Shown here one piece after another: positions 26,336 to 34,641 of a DNA stretch of 64,000 nt; position 1 is the stretch's first letter; every line of letters begins with the position of its first letter. The DNA lies in the NCBI GenBank assembly GCA_003150615.1, contig QALN01000003.1, positions 62,001-126,000 of the forward strand, read 5' to 3'. The translations under genes were made by a program, and so were the position numbers. Source of the DNA: Flavobacteriales bacterium (GTDB lineage Bacteria > Bacteroidota > Bacteroidia > Flavobacteriales > UBA1820). The notes beneath the pieces were generated by a model. That model ran no database searches. It was not told the DNA's origin and was given only the letters and a program-made list of their open reading frames with translations.

Positions 26336-27210
26336 TTTTCTTTGTTTTTTTTGTCTTTGTCCAGTACCTCGCGCACTTTGTTGGCCTGGCCTATGAGCGT
26401 TCGTATCACTTGTCCGTTGCCGGACTTTATTGCGTGTTTGAAAAGGATGATATTTTCGATGTATTCATCCAGCACGTCGATTATTGCCGTTCGGTTTTCA
26501 AGGAAGATGGGTTCCCACATCGAAGCGCTGCTTTTGGCCAGACGGGCAGTGGAGTCGAAACCTCCGGCGGCCAGGCGTGTTATGTTTTCCTCGTCACGTT
26601 CCTTATTTAGCACTGTCAGGGCCAGCGCATAGGACGATATATGCGATATGTGTGAAACGTATGCCACGCTCATATCGTGTTTTACCGGGTCCATGAACAC
26701 TATCTCGGATCCGAGTGAACGGTACATCGCTTCTATGAGCGCCGTTTTGTCCTTATCGCCGTCCGGGTATGGCAGCAGTATGACCGTGCGGTTACGGAAA
26801 AGCCCTTCGACAGCGGCCAGCGGCCCTGAGTTTTCCGTTCCGGCCATAGGATGCGTGGGGATGAAACGGCGGTGTTCAGGATGCTCTCCGGCGTTTTGCA
26901 TAACGCGGTTTTTGGTCGAACCCACGTCTATAACGGCTGCGTTTTCCCCGCTCATATCGAGCGCCTGTTTTATGATCCCCGCCGATACATCCACCGGTGT
27001 GGCAACGATGATTATCTCGGCCCCGCAGACTTGTTTCATGTCGCCGACTGCGTCTATGAGTCCTGCGCCGAGAGCTTCCCGTTCGTGTTCTGCATTTGCG
27101 TCCATGCCGGTTATGCGTCCGGCGAATCCTGATTTCCTCAGTCCCAAGGCCAGAGAGCAGCCTATAAGTCCCAGTCCTATTATCCCTATGTCGTGATGAT
27201 GTTGTTCCAT
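26332..27210 (-). CDS. tyrA: prephenate dehydrogenase TyrA
   Basis: TyrA oxidatively decarboxylates prephenate to 4-hydroxyphenylpyruvate. From the ATG at 27210 the protein has 292 residues, beginning with a Rossmann motif (IGIIGLGLIGCSLALGL), followed by DVGSTKNRVM and the substrate-binding THPMAGTENSGP block. The frame is open for another 144 bp upstream, but that would overlap the end of pheA and adds no family-like sequence. The gene lies 14 bp after pheA and overlaps the GNAT gene by 4 bp. Confidence 0.93.
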   Translation of the reverse strand: MEQHHHDIGIIGLGLIGCSLALGLRKSGFAGRITGMDANAEHEREALGAGLIDAVGDMKQVCGAEIIIVATPVDVSAGIIKQALDMSGENAAVIDVGSTKNRVMQNAGEHPEHRRFIPTHPMAGTENSGPLAAVEGLFRNRTVILLPYPDGDKDKTALIEAMYRSLGSEIVFMDPVKHDMSVAYVSHISHISSYALALTVLNKERDEENITRLAAGGFDSTARLAKSSASMWEPIFLENRTAIIDVLDEYIENIILFKHAIKSGNGQVIRTLIGQANKVREVLDKDKKNKEK

Positions 27211-27224
27211 CGTTTTTTCGGCGG

Positions 27225-28055
27225 TTAAGATTCGTTGTGTTTGTAAATACCCTGTATCTCCAGCTGTTCGGTCTGGTGCGACACGACCTCTATCGCTGCG
27301 TTGAACGTGGAGAGCGAAGGGAACATCACGTCGGCGTAAAATGCATATTCCCACGGGCGTTCCATTATGGCTACCGACTGTATTTTTGTCAGGTTGAGCC
27401 CGTGCATCGCCAGAACGGACAGTATTTTGGACAGGCTTCCTGACTCGTGTTTTGTAACGAAGCGGAGCGATGCCTTGTCCGCATCTGGCGGTATTTCCTC
27501 GCCGGAGTGTCCTATCACGAAAAAGCGCGTGTAATTGTTGCTCATAGTCTGTATGCCGCGTGCAAGTACGTCAAGCCCGAACAGGCGTGCGCACAGTTCG
27601 GATGCTATCGCGCCGGTGGTCCTCAGCTTTTTCGATGCTACCATACGCGCCGAACGGGCCGTGTCATTTGACTCCAGAAGGCGTATTTCAGGATATTGTG
27701 AAAAGAAATTTTCACATTGTAGTATCGCCATCGGGTGCGATTCTACTTCCGTGAGGTCTTCTATCCTTACTCCCGGATTTGCCAGAAGGCAGTGTTCGAT
27801 ATGCACATACACTTCTCCTATTATCTTCTGTCCGTGCAGTCCAAGTAGTTTGTGATTCTGGAGCAGGGACCCGGCTATCGAATTCTCTATGGCCATGACT
27901 CCGTAGTCGGCTTTTCCGTTTTCGATAGCTTCCGGTACGTCCTTGAATACGGCGCACTCGACGAAATCCGTTTCACGTCCGAAGAATTTCTCTACGGCAA
28001 CATGGTGGTAGGAGCCTCTTATTCCCTGTATGGCTACGCACAGTGATTTGTCCAT
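27225..28055 (-). CDS. pheA: prephenate dehydratase PheA
   Basis: PheA converts prephenate to phenylpyruvate. The 276-residue protein has a periplasmic-binding-like catalytic domain (about 1-180) starting AIQGIRGSYHHVAVEKFFG, the NSIAGSLLQNHKLL and RFFVIGHS segments, and a C-terminal ACT domain (about 195-272, with KHESGSLSKILSVLAMHGLNLTKIQS and the ERPW variant of the ESRP motif), which usually binds Phe for feedback inhibition. No chorismate mutase domain is fused here. It is the first gene of the operon, 28 bp after an intrinsic terminator that acts as an attenuator. Confidence 0.95.
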   Translation of the reverse strand: MDKSLCVAIQGIRGSYHHVAVEKFFGRETDFVECAVFKDVPEAIENGKADYGVMAIENSIAGSLLQNHKLLGLHGQKIIGEVYVHIEHCLLANPGVRIEDLTEVESHPMAILQCENFFSQYPEIRLLESNDTARSARMVASKKLRTTGAIASELCARLFGLDVLARGIQTMSNNYTRFFVIGHSGEEIPPDADKASLRFVTKHESGSLSKILSVLAMHGLNLTKIQSVAIMERPWEYAFYADVMFPSLSTFNAAIEVVSHQTEQLEIQGIYKHNES

Positions 28056-28083
28056 TTTTTTGTTTTTTCCTGTCTAAAGAATT

Positions 28084-28115
28084 AAAAAACCGCTTCCGGG
28101 GTGTCCCGAAAGCGG
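28084..28115 (-). terminator. attenuator terminator upstream of pheA
   Basis: On the minus strand CCGCTTTCGGG and CCCGGAAGCGG pair through 11 bp (one G-U in RNA) around a 4-nt loop and are followed by six T. The hairpin ends 28 bp before the pheA start, which is the position expected for an attenuator rather than for termination of an upstream gene. Confidence 0.85.
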
Positions 28116-28170
28116 CCTGCTTCGTATTTGTGGTTTTTATGTTTCCTTATATCAAATGCACACAGGCCGC
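28112..28170 (-). promoter_or_regulatory. antiterminator pairing of the pheA attenuator
   Basis: GCGGCCTG (28170-28163), inside the end of the leader peptide gene, is perfectly complementary to CAGGCCGC (28119-28112), which includes the first four bases of the terminator stem. The two structures are mutually exclusive. A further 7-bp hairpin (28192-28175, one G-U) spans the last Phe codons and could serve as a pause hairpin. Confidence 0.7.
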
Positions 28171-28233
28171 CGTCCGGTTCCGAAAGAAACCGAAGTAATA
28201 AAAGCCGTAAAAAAATGTGCATAAGTAATTCAT
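28147..28233 (-). CDS. Phe/Tyr-rich leader peptide of the pheA operon
   Basis: A 28-codon frame on the minus strand starts with ATG at 28233 and ends with TAA at 28147. It encodes six Phe and four Tyr; residues 7-17 read FFYGFYYFGFF. The stop codon lies 31 nt before the terminator stem. Peptides of this kind, such as E. coli PheL, couple ribosome stalling at scarce charged tRNA to antitermination. Stalling at the Phe/Tyr codons would leave the antiterminator strand free, whereas a ribosome reaching the stop would cover it and let the terminator form. Both aromatic end products are represented, which suits an operon containing both pheA and tyrA. A GAGAGG lies 1 nt before the ATG, too close for an ordinary Shine-Dalgarno. 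The mechanism is inferred from sequence. Confidence 0.85.
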   Translation of the reverse strand: MNYLCTFFYGFYYFGFFRNRTAACVHLI

Positions 28234-28475
28234 ACCTCTCTGCTTTTTAATTGCCGCGCCTTTATTCCGCGGCGGTAGTACATTACGTGATTGCAATATT
28301 CGGAATATTTTAATTTCCGTGCAACATTTTTATTGCGAAAAAATGTTTTTTTAATATAAAATCGGTTTCGGCGCGGTATTTGAAATGAATTTATGGCAAA
28401 TACACGTATGATGCGCGCTCGTCGTCAATCCGAAGCTATTGCTCTATACGGCGTAAGTGTCTTTGCTGTAAAACG
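28234..28475. other. promoter-bearing spacer between DUF4290 gene and pheA leader
   Basis: With the leader region this forms a gene-poor stretch of about 420 bp. The segment is AT-rich and should contain the minus-strand promoter of the pheA operon. I could not place convincing -33/-7 boxes, and no other gene is visible. Confidence 0.4.
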
Positions 28476-29192
28476 CTATTTCCCGTTCTGGTTTTTTTGG
28501 CGTTGTCCTCCCTGGTTTTTCACTTGTCCGGGTTTGTTCATGCGGGCCCGCTGGTTGTTCTGAGGAACGAAGCGTTTTTTCGGCGTAGGAATGCCCTGCG
28601 GATTGGGAGTACCGAGTTCCCCACCCGGAAGGTGGACTTTTACTTTGGAAAAATCTATGCGCCCTTCGGAAAGTTCGTCCAGATGGGCGGCTATCACGTC
28701 GTCTTCGACTTCGTCCCTGTTCCATGCCATGTAAGCCTTTTTCATGTGTTTGGCTATGGCTATCACGAGTGCGTCTCGTTTGTCGCCTTCTTCCATTTCG
28801 CAGGCGGCTTCGATCAGGTTGCGGATATAATGCCCGTAGTAGCGGTATTTGGTCAGTACAGGCGGGTATTCGAGTTTGTCGGGATGTGTCGAGAAAGTAT
28901 CTCTGGTAGGTTTAGGAAACGGGGAGTCTATGTCCAGTTTGAAGTCCGACATGATGAAGAGCTGGTCCCACAGTTTGTGTTGGAAATCGGGCACGTTGCG
29001 AAGGTGCGGGTTTATCTCTCCCATGACGTTTATTATGGCATGGGCAGTGCGGTTGCGTTTCTCGCGGTCTTCCACGCTTACGCAGTAATCGACCATCTGC
29101 TGGAGCGTGCGGCCGTATTCCGGTATCTTCAGTTTGGGCTTTTCGGTGTTGTAAGACAGGCCGGAGTGTTCCGTTTCCATTATTTCGTCCAT
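28476..29192 (-). CDS. DUF4290 domain-containing protein
   Basis: The 238-residue protein matches the Bacteroidota-specific DUF4290 family, with the conserved stretches LKIPEYGRTLQQMVDYCV, INVMGEINPHLRNVPDFQHKLWDQLF and YYGHYIRNLIEAACEM. It is mostly helical with no signal peptide. The last 35 residues are basic, Asn/Gln/Gly-rich and probably disordered, which might bind nucleic acid. Function is unknown. It follows the uvrD-like helicase gene by 9 bp, so it may be co-transcribed with DNA-repair functions. Confidence 0.88.
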   Translation of the reverse strand: MDEIMETEHSGLSYNTEKPKLKIPEYGRTLQQMVDYCVSVEDREKRNRTAHAIINVMGEINPHLRNVPDFQHKLWDQLFIMSDFKLDIDSPFPKPTRDTFSTHPDKLEYPPVLTKYRYYGHYIRNLIEAACEMEEGDKRDALVIAIAKHMKKAYMAWNRDEVEDDVIAAHLDELSEGRIDFSKVKVHLPGGELGTPNPQGIPTPKKRFVPQNNQRARMNKPGQVKNQGGQRQKNQNGK

Positions 29193-29201
29193 GTGATATC
29201 T

Positions 29202-31529
29202 TTAGATTTTCTTGATTTTTGCAAATTTAAGCAACATTTTTTTTATTCCGATGTTGTCGAAATTTATCGTCGCTTTGGCATCTATTCCGCTTCCTTCCAC
29301 CGATGTGACGGTACCGTCGCCGAAACGTTCGTGGTTTACCCTTTGTCCTACCGTAAGGTTTGTTTCACCGCCTTTGGACGCGGCTGCGGAGGCGGCCCCG
29401 ACAGGCCGCAGTTTTTTAGGGTCGTATGAAGGGCCTCCGGGAGTCTTTCGTTCGTAGGACTGCGAGCCGCCTGCGCGCCGGAAAGGAGCGCGTGCCGGAG
29501 GTTCGTCGCCGAATATGCTGGAATCGAGTACTGAAGTGACGCTGCGGCGCATTTCTTTCGGTACGGAAAATTCGAGGTAACAGTCGTCTATTTCGTCCAC
29601 GAAGCGGGACAGTTCGCCGTCGGTGAGCTTTCCCCAACGGTAGCGCTGCTCGGCGTATGTGAGTATGGCGCGTTGTTCAGCGCGCGTGAGGGCAACGTAA
29701 AAAAGCCGGCGTTCCTCCTCGATGTCTTCACGGGAGTTGACCGACATCATGCTCGGAAACAGGTTTTCCTCCATTCCGGCTATGAATACCGTTTTGAATT
29801 CCAGCCCTTTTGCCATATGGACTGTCATCAGCGCAACGCGGTCCGTATCGGATGCGTCGCCACGGTCCATATCCGTCAGAAGGGATACTTCCTGCACGAA
29901 CATGGAGAGCGAACTGTCGGAGTCGGCTATTTCCTTCTGGCTCTCGACGAAATCCTTGATGCTGTTTATAAGTTCCTGCACGTTTTCATAGCGGGCTACT
30001 TCCTCAGGGTCGGTGGCGGTACTCATCACGCCCATTATGCCGGATTCGCGCAGTATTTTTTCAGCGGCGGAAAATGCATCTTCGTTTTGTGCATATACGC
30101 CGAATGCCTCTATCATCGAAGCGAATGAGTCGAGTTTGGCGCGCGTGCCGGCATTTATGCCCAGCTGCGGCAGTTTGTCGAGATTTTTTATGACCTCGAA
30201 AATCGAACGGTTGTAATGGTTGGCGGTGACGGTCAGTTTGTTGAGAGTGGTGTCGCCTATTCCACGTGTCGGATAGTTGATGACGCGCAAAAGCGCTTCC
30301 TCGTCCTTAGGGTTGACGGCCAGACGCATATATGCCAGTACGTCCTTGATTTCCTTGCGTGAGTAGAACGACTGCCCGCCCCATATGCGGTACGGTATGT
30401 TGTGTCTGCGAAGGGCGTCTTCTATGGCGCGGCTCTGCGCGTTGGTGCGGTACAGCACCGCGAAGTCCTGGTAATGGGAATCTTCGTCGTCTTCCTTATA
30501 AGATTTTATGCTGCGTGCTATGTAGTAGCCTTCTTCGTTGTCAGAGAGGTTGCGGACTACTTTCACCTTGTCGCCTTCGCAGTTTGAAGTCCAGATGTCC
30601 TTTTCGAGCTGGTCGCGGTTTTTCTTTATCACGCTGTCGGCTGCCTTTACTATGTTCTGTGTCGAACGGTAGTTCTGTTCCAGTTTGAAAATGCGGGCTT
30701 TCGGGTAATCGCGGTTGAAATGCAGTATGTTGGCTATGTTGGCTCCGCGGAACGAGTATATGCTCTGGGCGTCGTCGCCCACTACGCAGATGTTTTCGTA
30801 ACGATCGGCCAAAGCCTTTACTATCAGGTATTGCGAATGGTTGGTGTCCTGGTACTCGTCCACCAGTATGTATCGGAACCGTTCCTGGTATTTGGCCAGC
30901 ACTTCGGGAAAACGCGCCAGCAGTTCGTTCGTCCGCAGGAGCAGGTCGTCGAAGTCCATCGCTCCGGCTTTGAAACACCGTTCGGTATATTGCTGGTACA
31001 CGTCCAGAAGGCGCGGACGGCGGGCGGCACTGTCGGCTTCCGAACATTCCGGGTAGCGGGAGTAGGCAGAAGTGGTTATAAGGTTGTTTTTAAGGCTGGA
31101 AATACGTCCCTGTACCTGTTTGGGCTTGTATATGTCCTTGTCGAGCTGCATGTCCTTTATTATCTGCGTGATAAGGCGCAGCGAGTCGTCCGTGTCGTAG
31201 ATGGTGAAGTTGGACGGGAATCCCAGACGGTGCGCTTCGGCCCGCAGTATGCGGGCGAATACGGAGTGGAACGTGCCCATCCAAAGGCTCTGGGCATCCG
31301 AATAACCTACGATGGACGATATGCGTTCCTGCATTTCACGGGCGGCTTTGTTGGTAAATGTCAGGGCCAGTATGTTGAACGGGTCCACGCCTTTATTTAT
31401 AAGGTGTGCTATTCGGTAGGTCAGCACGCGCGTTTTGCCGGATCCGGCTCCCGCTATTATCATCATCGGGCCTTCGGTACATTCTACCGCCGCCCTCTGT
31501 ACATCGTTTAGTTGGTCTAAATAAGACAT
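29202..31529 (-). CDS. UvrD/PcrA-family ATP-dependent DNA helicase
   Basis: The 775-residue superfamily 1A helicase has the Q-motif region (LNDVQRAAVE), Walker A AGAGSGKTRVLTYRIAHL, Walker B with DEYQDTNHSQYLI, and later motifs including VGDDAQSIYSFRGA, LEQNYRST and VALMTVHMAKGLEFKTVF. It unwinds DNA 3' to 5' in excision repair and in clearing recombination intermediates. The C-terminal region (about 640-775) is variable and ends with a small strand-rich domain (NLTVGQRVNHERFGDGTVTSVEG) typical of PcrA/UvrD tails that contact RNA polymerase. Confidence 0.95.
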   Translation of the reverse strand: MSYLDQLNDVQRAAVECTEGPMMIIAGAGSGKTRVLTYRIAHLINKGVDPFNILALTFTNKAAREMQERISSIVGYSDAQSLWMGTFHSVFARILRAEAHRLGFPSNFTIYDTDDSLRLITQIIKDMQLDKDIYKPKQVQGRISSLKNNLITTSAYSRYPECSEADSAARRPRLLDVYQQYTERCFKAGAMDFDDLLLRTNELLARFPEVLAKYQERFRYILVDEYQDTNHSQYLIVKALADRYENICVVGDDAQSIYSFRGANIANILHFNRDYPKARIFKLEQNYRSTQNIVKAADSVIKKNRDQLEKDIWTSNCEGDKVKVVRNLSDNEEGYYIARSIKSYKEDDEDSHYQDFAVLYRTNAQSRAIEDALRRHNIPYRIWGGQSFYSRKEIKDVLAYMRLAVNPKDEEALLRVINYPTRGIGDTTLNKLTVTANHYNRSIFEVIKNLDKLPQLGINAGTRAKLDSFASMIEAFGVYAQNEDAFSAAEKILRESGIMGVMSTATDPEEVARYENVQELINSIKDFVESQKEIADSDSSLSMFVQEVSLLTDMDRGDASDTDRVALMTVHMAKGLEFKTVFIAGMEENLFPSMMSVNSREDIEEERRLFYVALTRAEQRAILTYAEQRYRWGKLTDGELSRFVDEIDDCYLEFSVPKEMRRSVTSVLDSSIFGDEPPARAPFRRAGGSQSYERKTPGGPSYDPKKLRPVGAASAAASKGGETNLTVGQRVNHERFGDGTVTSVEGSGIDAKATINFDNIGIKKMLLKFAKIKKI

Positions 31530-31613
31530 TTATATATACTTCCTTGGTGTTTGGTGCAATATTTCGCCGTTTTTTACGTTCTTATGGTCGGAACAAAACA
31601 GACCGGCGTATGT

Positions 31614-32429
31614 TTAAAGTTCGTTTGTCGCTCTCAGGTTGTTTTCAAAATACCCGCTTTCGCCCAGGCCGAACAGTGCGTAGTCGTATTTGGCGGGGTC
31701 TTCGGGGTCGAGCCTGCGCAGGAAAGCGTCTATCTGCTGCACGGCCCGGCGGTCGTTCTGGTTGCGGTTCAGTATGCCGAGCATGCGCGCCATGTTTCCC
31801 ACGTGTACGTCCAGAGGTATAGACAACTGCGAAGGTTTTATGTTTTTCCATACTCCCAGGTCCACTATGCCGTCGCGGCGCACCATCCAGCGCAGGAAAA
31901 GGTGCAGTCGTTTGCAGGCAGAGCCTTTTTCAGGGCAGGAAATATGGCGTTCGCCTTCCTGGTGGTGTTCGCACGAGAGCATCTCGGCGCGGAAACGCGC
32001 TATGCCGTCCCACAGTCCGTCCTCTCCGGGACGCGGAGAGAAGAGTTCTTCCAGGGTGTCGTGACGTGAATATATGCGCCGCAGGGCTCGGAGGAAGAAC
32101 TTCAGGTCGCGCCGTGAAAAAGTACGGTGTACGGCTTTGCCTTCTTCGGGCAAGGAATCCAGATCGGCCGACATTACATAGTCATATGGCGAGTCCCCCA
32201 TCGATCCGAGCATGCGTTCGCACGAGCCGAGTATCATAGTGCGCCGTCCCCAGGCTATCGTGGAACACAGTATCCCTGCTATCTCGATATCGCGCAAATC
32301 GTGGTAGCGGCGGGGAAATTTCACCGGATCGTTGTCTATGAACTCCGGTGTGTTTATACGGTTGAAATGATGTTCCAGAAGCTGGGCCAGTTTCCCGGTC
32401 CCGGATGTAAATACGGTTGCGGTATCCAA
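31614..32429 (-). CDS. TIGR02757 (DUF2400) family protein
   Basis: The 271-residue protein belongs to the TIGR02757 family found mainly in Bacteroidota and epsilon-proteobacteria. Recognisable blocks are DPVKFPRRYHDLRDIEIAGIL, KRLHLFLRWMVRRDGIVDLGVWKNI and LSIPLDVHVGNMARMLGIL. The latter part resembles the HhH-GPD DNA glycosylase fold, so a role in nucleic-acid repair is possible but unproven. No ATG is available near the N terminus; a TTG at 32429, 5 bp after the lolD stop, fits the expected N terminus. It follows lolD in a minus-strand run. Confidence 0.82.
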   Translation of the reverse strand: MDTATVFTSGTGKLAQLLEHHFNRINTPEFIDNDPVKFPRRYHDLRDIEIAGILCSTIAWGRRTMILGSCERMLGSMGDSPYDYVMSADLDSLPEEGKAVHRTFSRRDLKFFLRALRRIYSRHDTLEELFSPRPGEDGLWDGIARFRAEMLSCEHHQEGERHISCPEKGSACKRLHLFLRWMVRRDGIVDLGVWKNIKPSQLSIPLDVHVGNMARMLGILNRNQNDRRAVQQIDAFLRRLDPEDPAKYDYALFGLGESGYFENNLRATNEL

Positions 32430-32434
32430 TTTTC

Positions 32435-33124
32435 TTATTCGGTTTTCAAATCGATGATCCGTTCTATGCGGCCGTCGCGCATTTCCAGTTTACGGTCGGC
32501 CATCTGTGCCAGGGATTCGTTGTGGGTGACTATGACGAACGTCTGCCCGTATTGCTCCCGCAAATCGAGAAACAGGTGGTGGAGCTGGTCGGCATTGCGG
32601 CTGTCCAAGTTACCGGAAGGTTCGTCGGCAAATACCACCGAAGGACGGTTTATCAGTGCGCGTGCTATGGCTACGCGCTGCTGTTCCCCTCCCGATAGCT
32701 CCGACGGCAGGTGCGAGGAGCGGTGCGAGAGTTTCATAAAGTCGAGCAACTGCGACGCTTGTTTCGATGCGTCGTTCATGCTGCGTCCGCCGATGAGCGC
32801 AGGCAGGCAAATGTTTTCCAATGCAGTGAACTCGGGCAACAGACGGTGGAACTGGAATATGAATCCTATCTTCTCGTTGCGGAACCGGGATAGCCGTTTG
32901 TCGTCCATCGTATCGGTGCGCACCCCGTCTATCGACACCGACGATTCCTCCCCGGCCGTTGCCGTGAACGAATCTAGCGTGCCCAGTATCTGCAAAAGTG
33001 TGGTTTTACCGGCTCCCGAAGGGCCTACTATGGAAACTATCTCTCCGGTGGCTATTTCTACCGAAACGCCTTTGAGTACTTCCAGCCCTCCGAACGATTT
33101 ATGTATGCCTGTGGCTTTTACCAT
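32435..33124 (-). CDS. lolD: ABC transporter ATPase, LolD-like
   Basis: The 229-residue ATPase carries Walker [13 protein letters not shown], the signature [15 protein letters not shown], Walker [14 protein letters not shown] and the switch histidine in IVTHNESLA. The sequence class is that of LolD/MacB-type ATPases, which drive lipoprotein release or other periplasmic extrusion. No partner permease lies next to it, so the assignment to the LolCDE system rests on sequence similarity alone. Confidence 0.8.
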   Translation of the reverse strand: MVKATGIHKSFGGLEVLKGVSVEIATGEIVSIVGPSGAGKTTLLQILGTLDSFTATAGEESSVSIDGVRTDTMDDKRLSRFRNEKIGFIFQFHRLLPEFTALENICLPALIGGRSMNDASKQASQLLDFMKLSHRSSHLPSELSGGEQQRVAIARALINRPSVVFADEPSGNLDSRNADQLHHLFLDLREQYGQTFVIVTHNESLAQMADRKLEMRDGRIERIIDLKTE

Positions 33125-33322
33125 GTTTTTCCCGGTTTCGACAAAGATACGAAAAAAGCCCGGCGCAATTGGAAATTCATTTTCGGATTGTGCCGGATGC
33201 GCATCCTATTCTTCACAAAAATAGGGAAAATAACACGATGTATCATAACAGTAACGTATATATAAATTGTCAAAAAATATTAAATAACGCCGTGCCGTGG
33301 ACGATTTTAAAAGTTAAACGTT

Positions 33323-33330
33323 TACATTTG
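33323..33330 (+). promoter_or_regulatory. putative -7 element upstream of alcohol dehydrogenase
   Basis: TACATTTG matches TAnnTTTG 67 bp before the ATG at 33397. The -33 region is weak. The surrounding 272-bp spacer between the divergent lolD and dehydrogenase genes shows no gene. Confidence 0.4.
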
Positions 33331-33396
33331 CCATGTATGCCGAGCACGGGCTGTAAAACAGGTAACGGATATATTGACTGATAAAAAACAGATGTT

Positions 33397-34566
33397 ATGA
33401 AAAACTTCACATATCGCCAGCCGACGAAAATAGTATTCGGGGCCGGCACACATGAAAAAACAGGGGAGGAAGTACTCCCCGTGGCGAAAAAAGTCCTGCT
33501 GCATTACGGCGGGCGCAGCGCGGTTGAAAGCGGTCTGATAGACAGGGTGAAAGAGTCGCTCGCACGGGCCGGAGTGCAGTACGTCGAACTTGGCGGAGTG
33601 CAGCCAAACCCGCGTCTTTCGTTGGTGGAAAAAGGAATAGAAACGGTACGCCGCGAAGCCCTGGAGGCTGTCCTGGCGGTAGGCGGGGGCAGTGTGATAG
33701 ACTCTTCGAAGGCCATTGCCGCCGGGGCGATGTACGAAGGCGGCGTATGGGATTTTTTCTCGGGAAAGGCACGTGTGGAAAAAGCGCTTCCCGTGGTTAC
33801 CGTGCTTACGATACCGGCGGCCGGCAGCGAGGCGTCCAATTCGTGCGTTATCACTAACGAGGACGGGCAGGTTAAAAAAGGAATACACAGCGAACTGGTG
33901 CGTCCTGTGGTGTCTGTCCTTGATCCTACGTTGACATACACGCTTCCTGCATACCAGACTGCGGCCGGCGGAGCTGATATAATGGCGCATGTGATGGAGC
34001 GGTATTTCACTAATGAAAAGGATGTCGATTTTACTGACAGGTTGTGTGAAGCCACGTTAAGGACGATAATACGCAACCTGCCGCTGGCCCTGGCATCTCC
34101 TTCGGACTATGCGCCGAGGGCGGAGATGATGTGGGCTTCTACCATAGCTCATAACGACCTGCTGTCCACCGGACGGGTGGGCGACTGGGCTTCGCATGCC
34201 ATAGCTCACCAGCCTAGCGCATTGTACGATTTGACACATGGCGCTGCGTTGTCCATAATTTTCCCCGCATGGATGAAATACGTTTACCGGCATGATGTGC
34301 GGCGCTTCGTACAGTTCGCCGTGAGGGTATGGGGTGTGGAGGAGGATTTTTCCGACCCTGAGCGCACTGCATTGGAAGGTATAGCGCGTACCGAGCGGTT
34401 TTTCGCTTCGGCAGGTATGCCTGTGACATTTTCACAGGCCGGGATACCATATTCGCGTTTCGGCGAGATGGCGGACCGGGCTACGGCGGGCGATACGGTG
34501 AAAATAGGGAATTTCGTGCCTCTTGGCAGGGACGATATTTACGAGATATACCATATGGCGCTGTAA
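33397..34566 (+). CDS. iron-containing alcohol dehydrogenase (YqhD/BDH type)
   Basis: The 389-residue protein belongs to family III NAD(P)-dependent alcohol dehydrogenases. The cofactor motif GGGSVIDSSKAIAAG is clear. The metal site is seen in AAGGADIMAHVMERYF (Asp and His), ASHAIAHQPSALYDLTHGAAL (two His). The N-terminal segment YRQPTKIVFGAGTHEKTGEEV matches butanol dehydrogenase/YqhD proteins, which reduce a range of aldehydes, often for redox balance or aldehyde detoxification. The next gene, an oxidoreductase, follows 75 bp downstream. Confidence 0.92.
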   Translation: MKNFTYRQPTKIVFGAGTHEKTGEEVLPVAKKVLLHYGGRSAVESGLIDRVKESLARAGVQYVELGGVQPNPRLSLVEKGIETVRREALEAVLAVGGGSVIDSSKAIAAGAMYEGGVWDFFSGKARVEKALPVVTVLTIPAAGSEASNSCVITNEDGQVKKGIHSELVRPVVSVLDPTLTYTLPAYQTAAGGADIMAHVMERYFTNEKDVDFTDRLCEATLRTIIRNLPLALASPSDYAPRAEMMWASTIAHNDLLSTGRVGDWASHAIAHQPSALYDLTHGAALSIIFPAWMKYVYRHDVRRFVQFAVRVWGVEEDFSDPERTALEGIARTERFFASAGMPVTFSQAGIPYSRFGEMADRATAGDTVKIGNFVPLGRDDIYEIYHMAL

Positions 34567-34641
34567 GATTAAGTCATGCGAAATCGTTGTGCCTGGAAAA
34601 TTACGCAGGCAGGTTTTATAGAATGATAAAAAACGGACAAA

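Noticed and set aside
27211-27354. N-terminal extension of TyrA
   Set aside because: It would overlap the pheA 3' end by 130 bp; the Rossmann motif begins right after the ATG at 27210.
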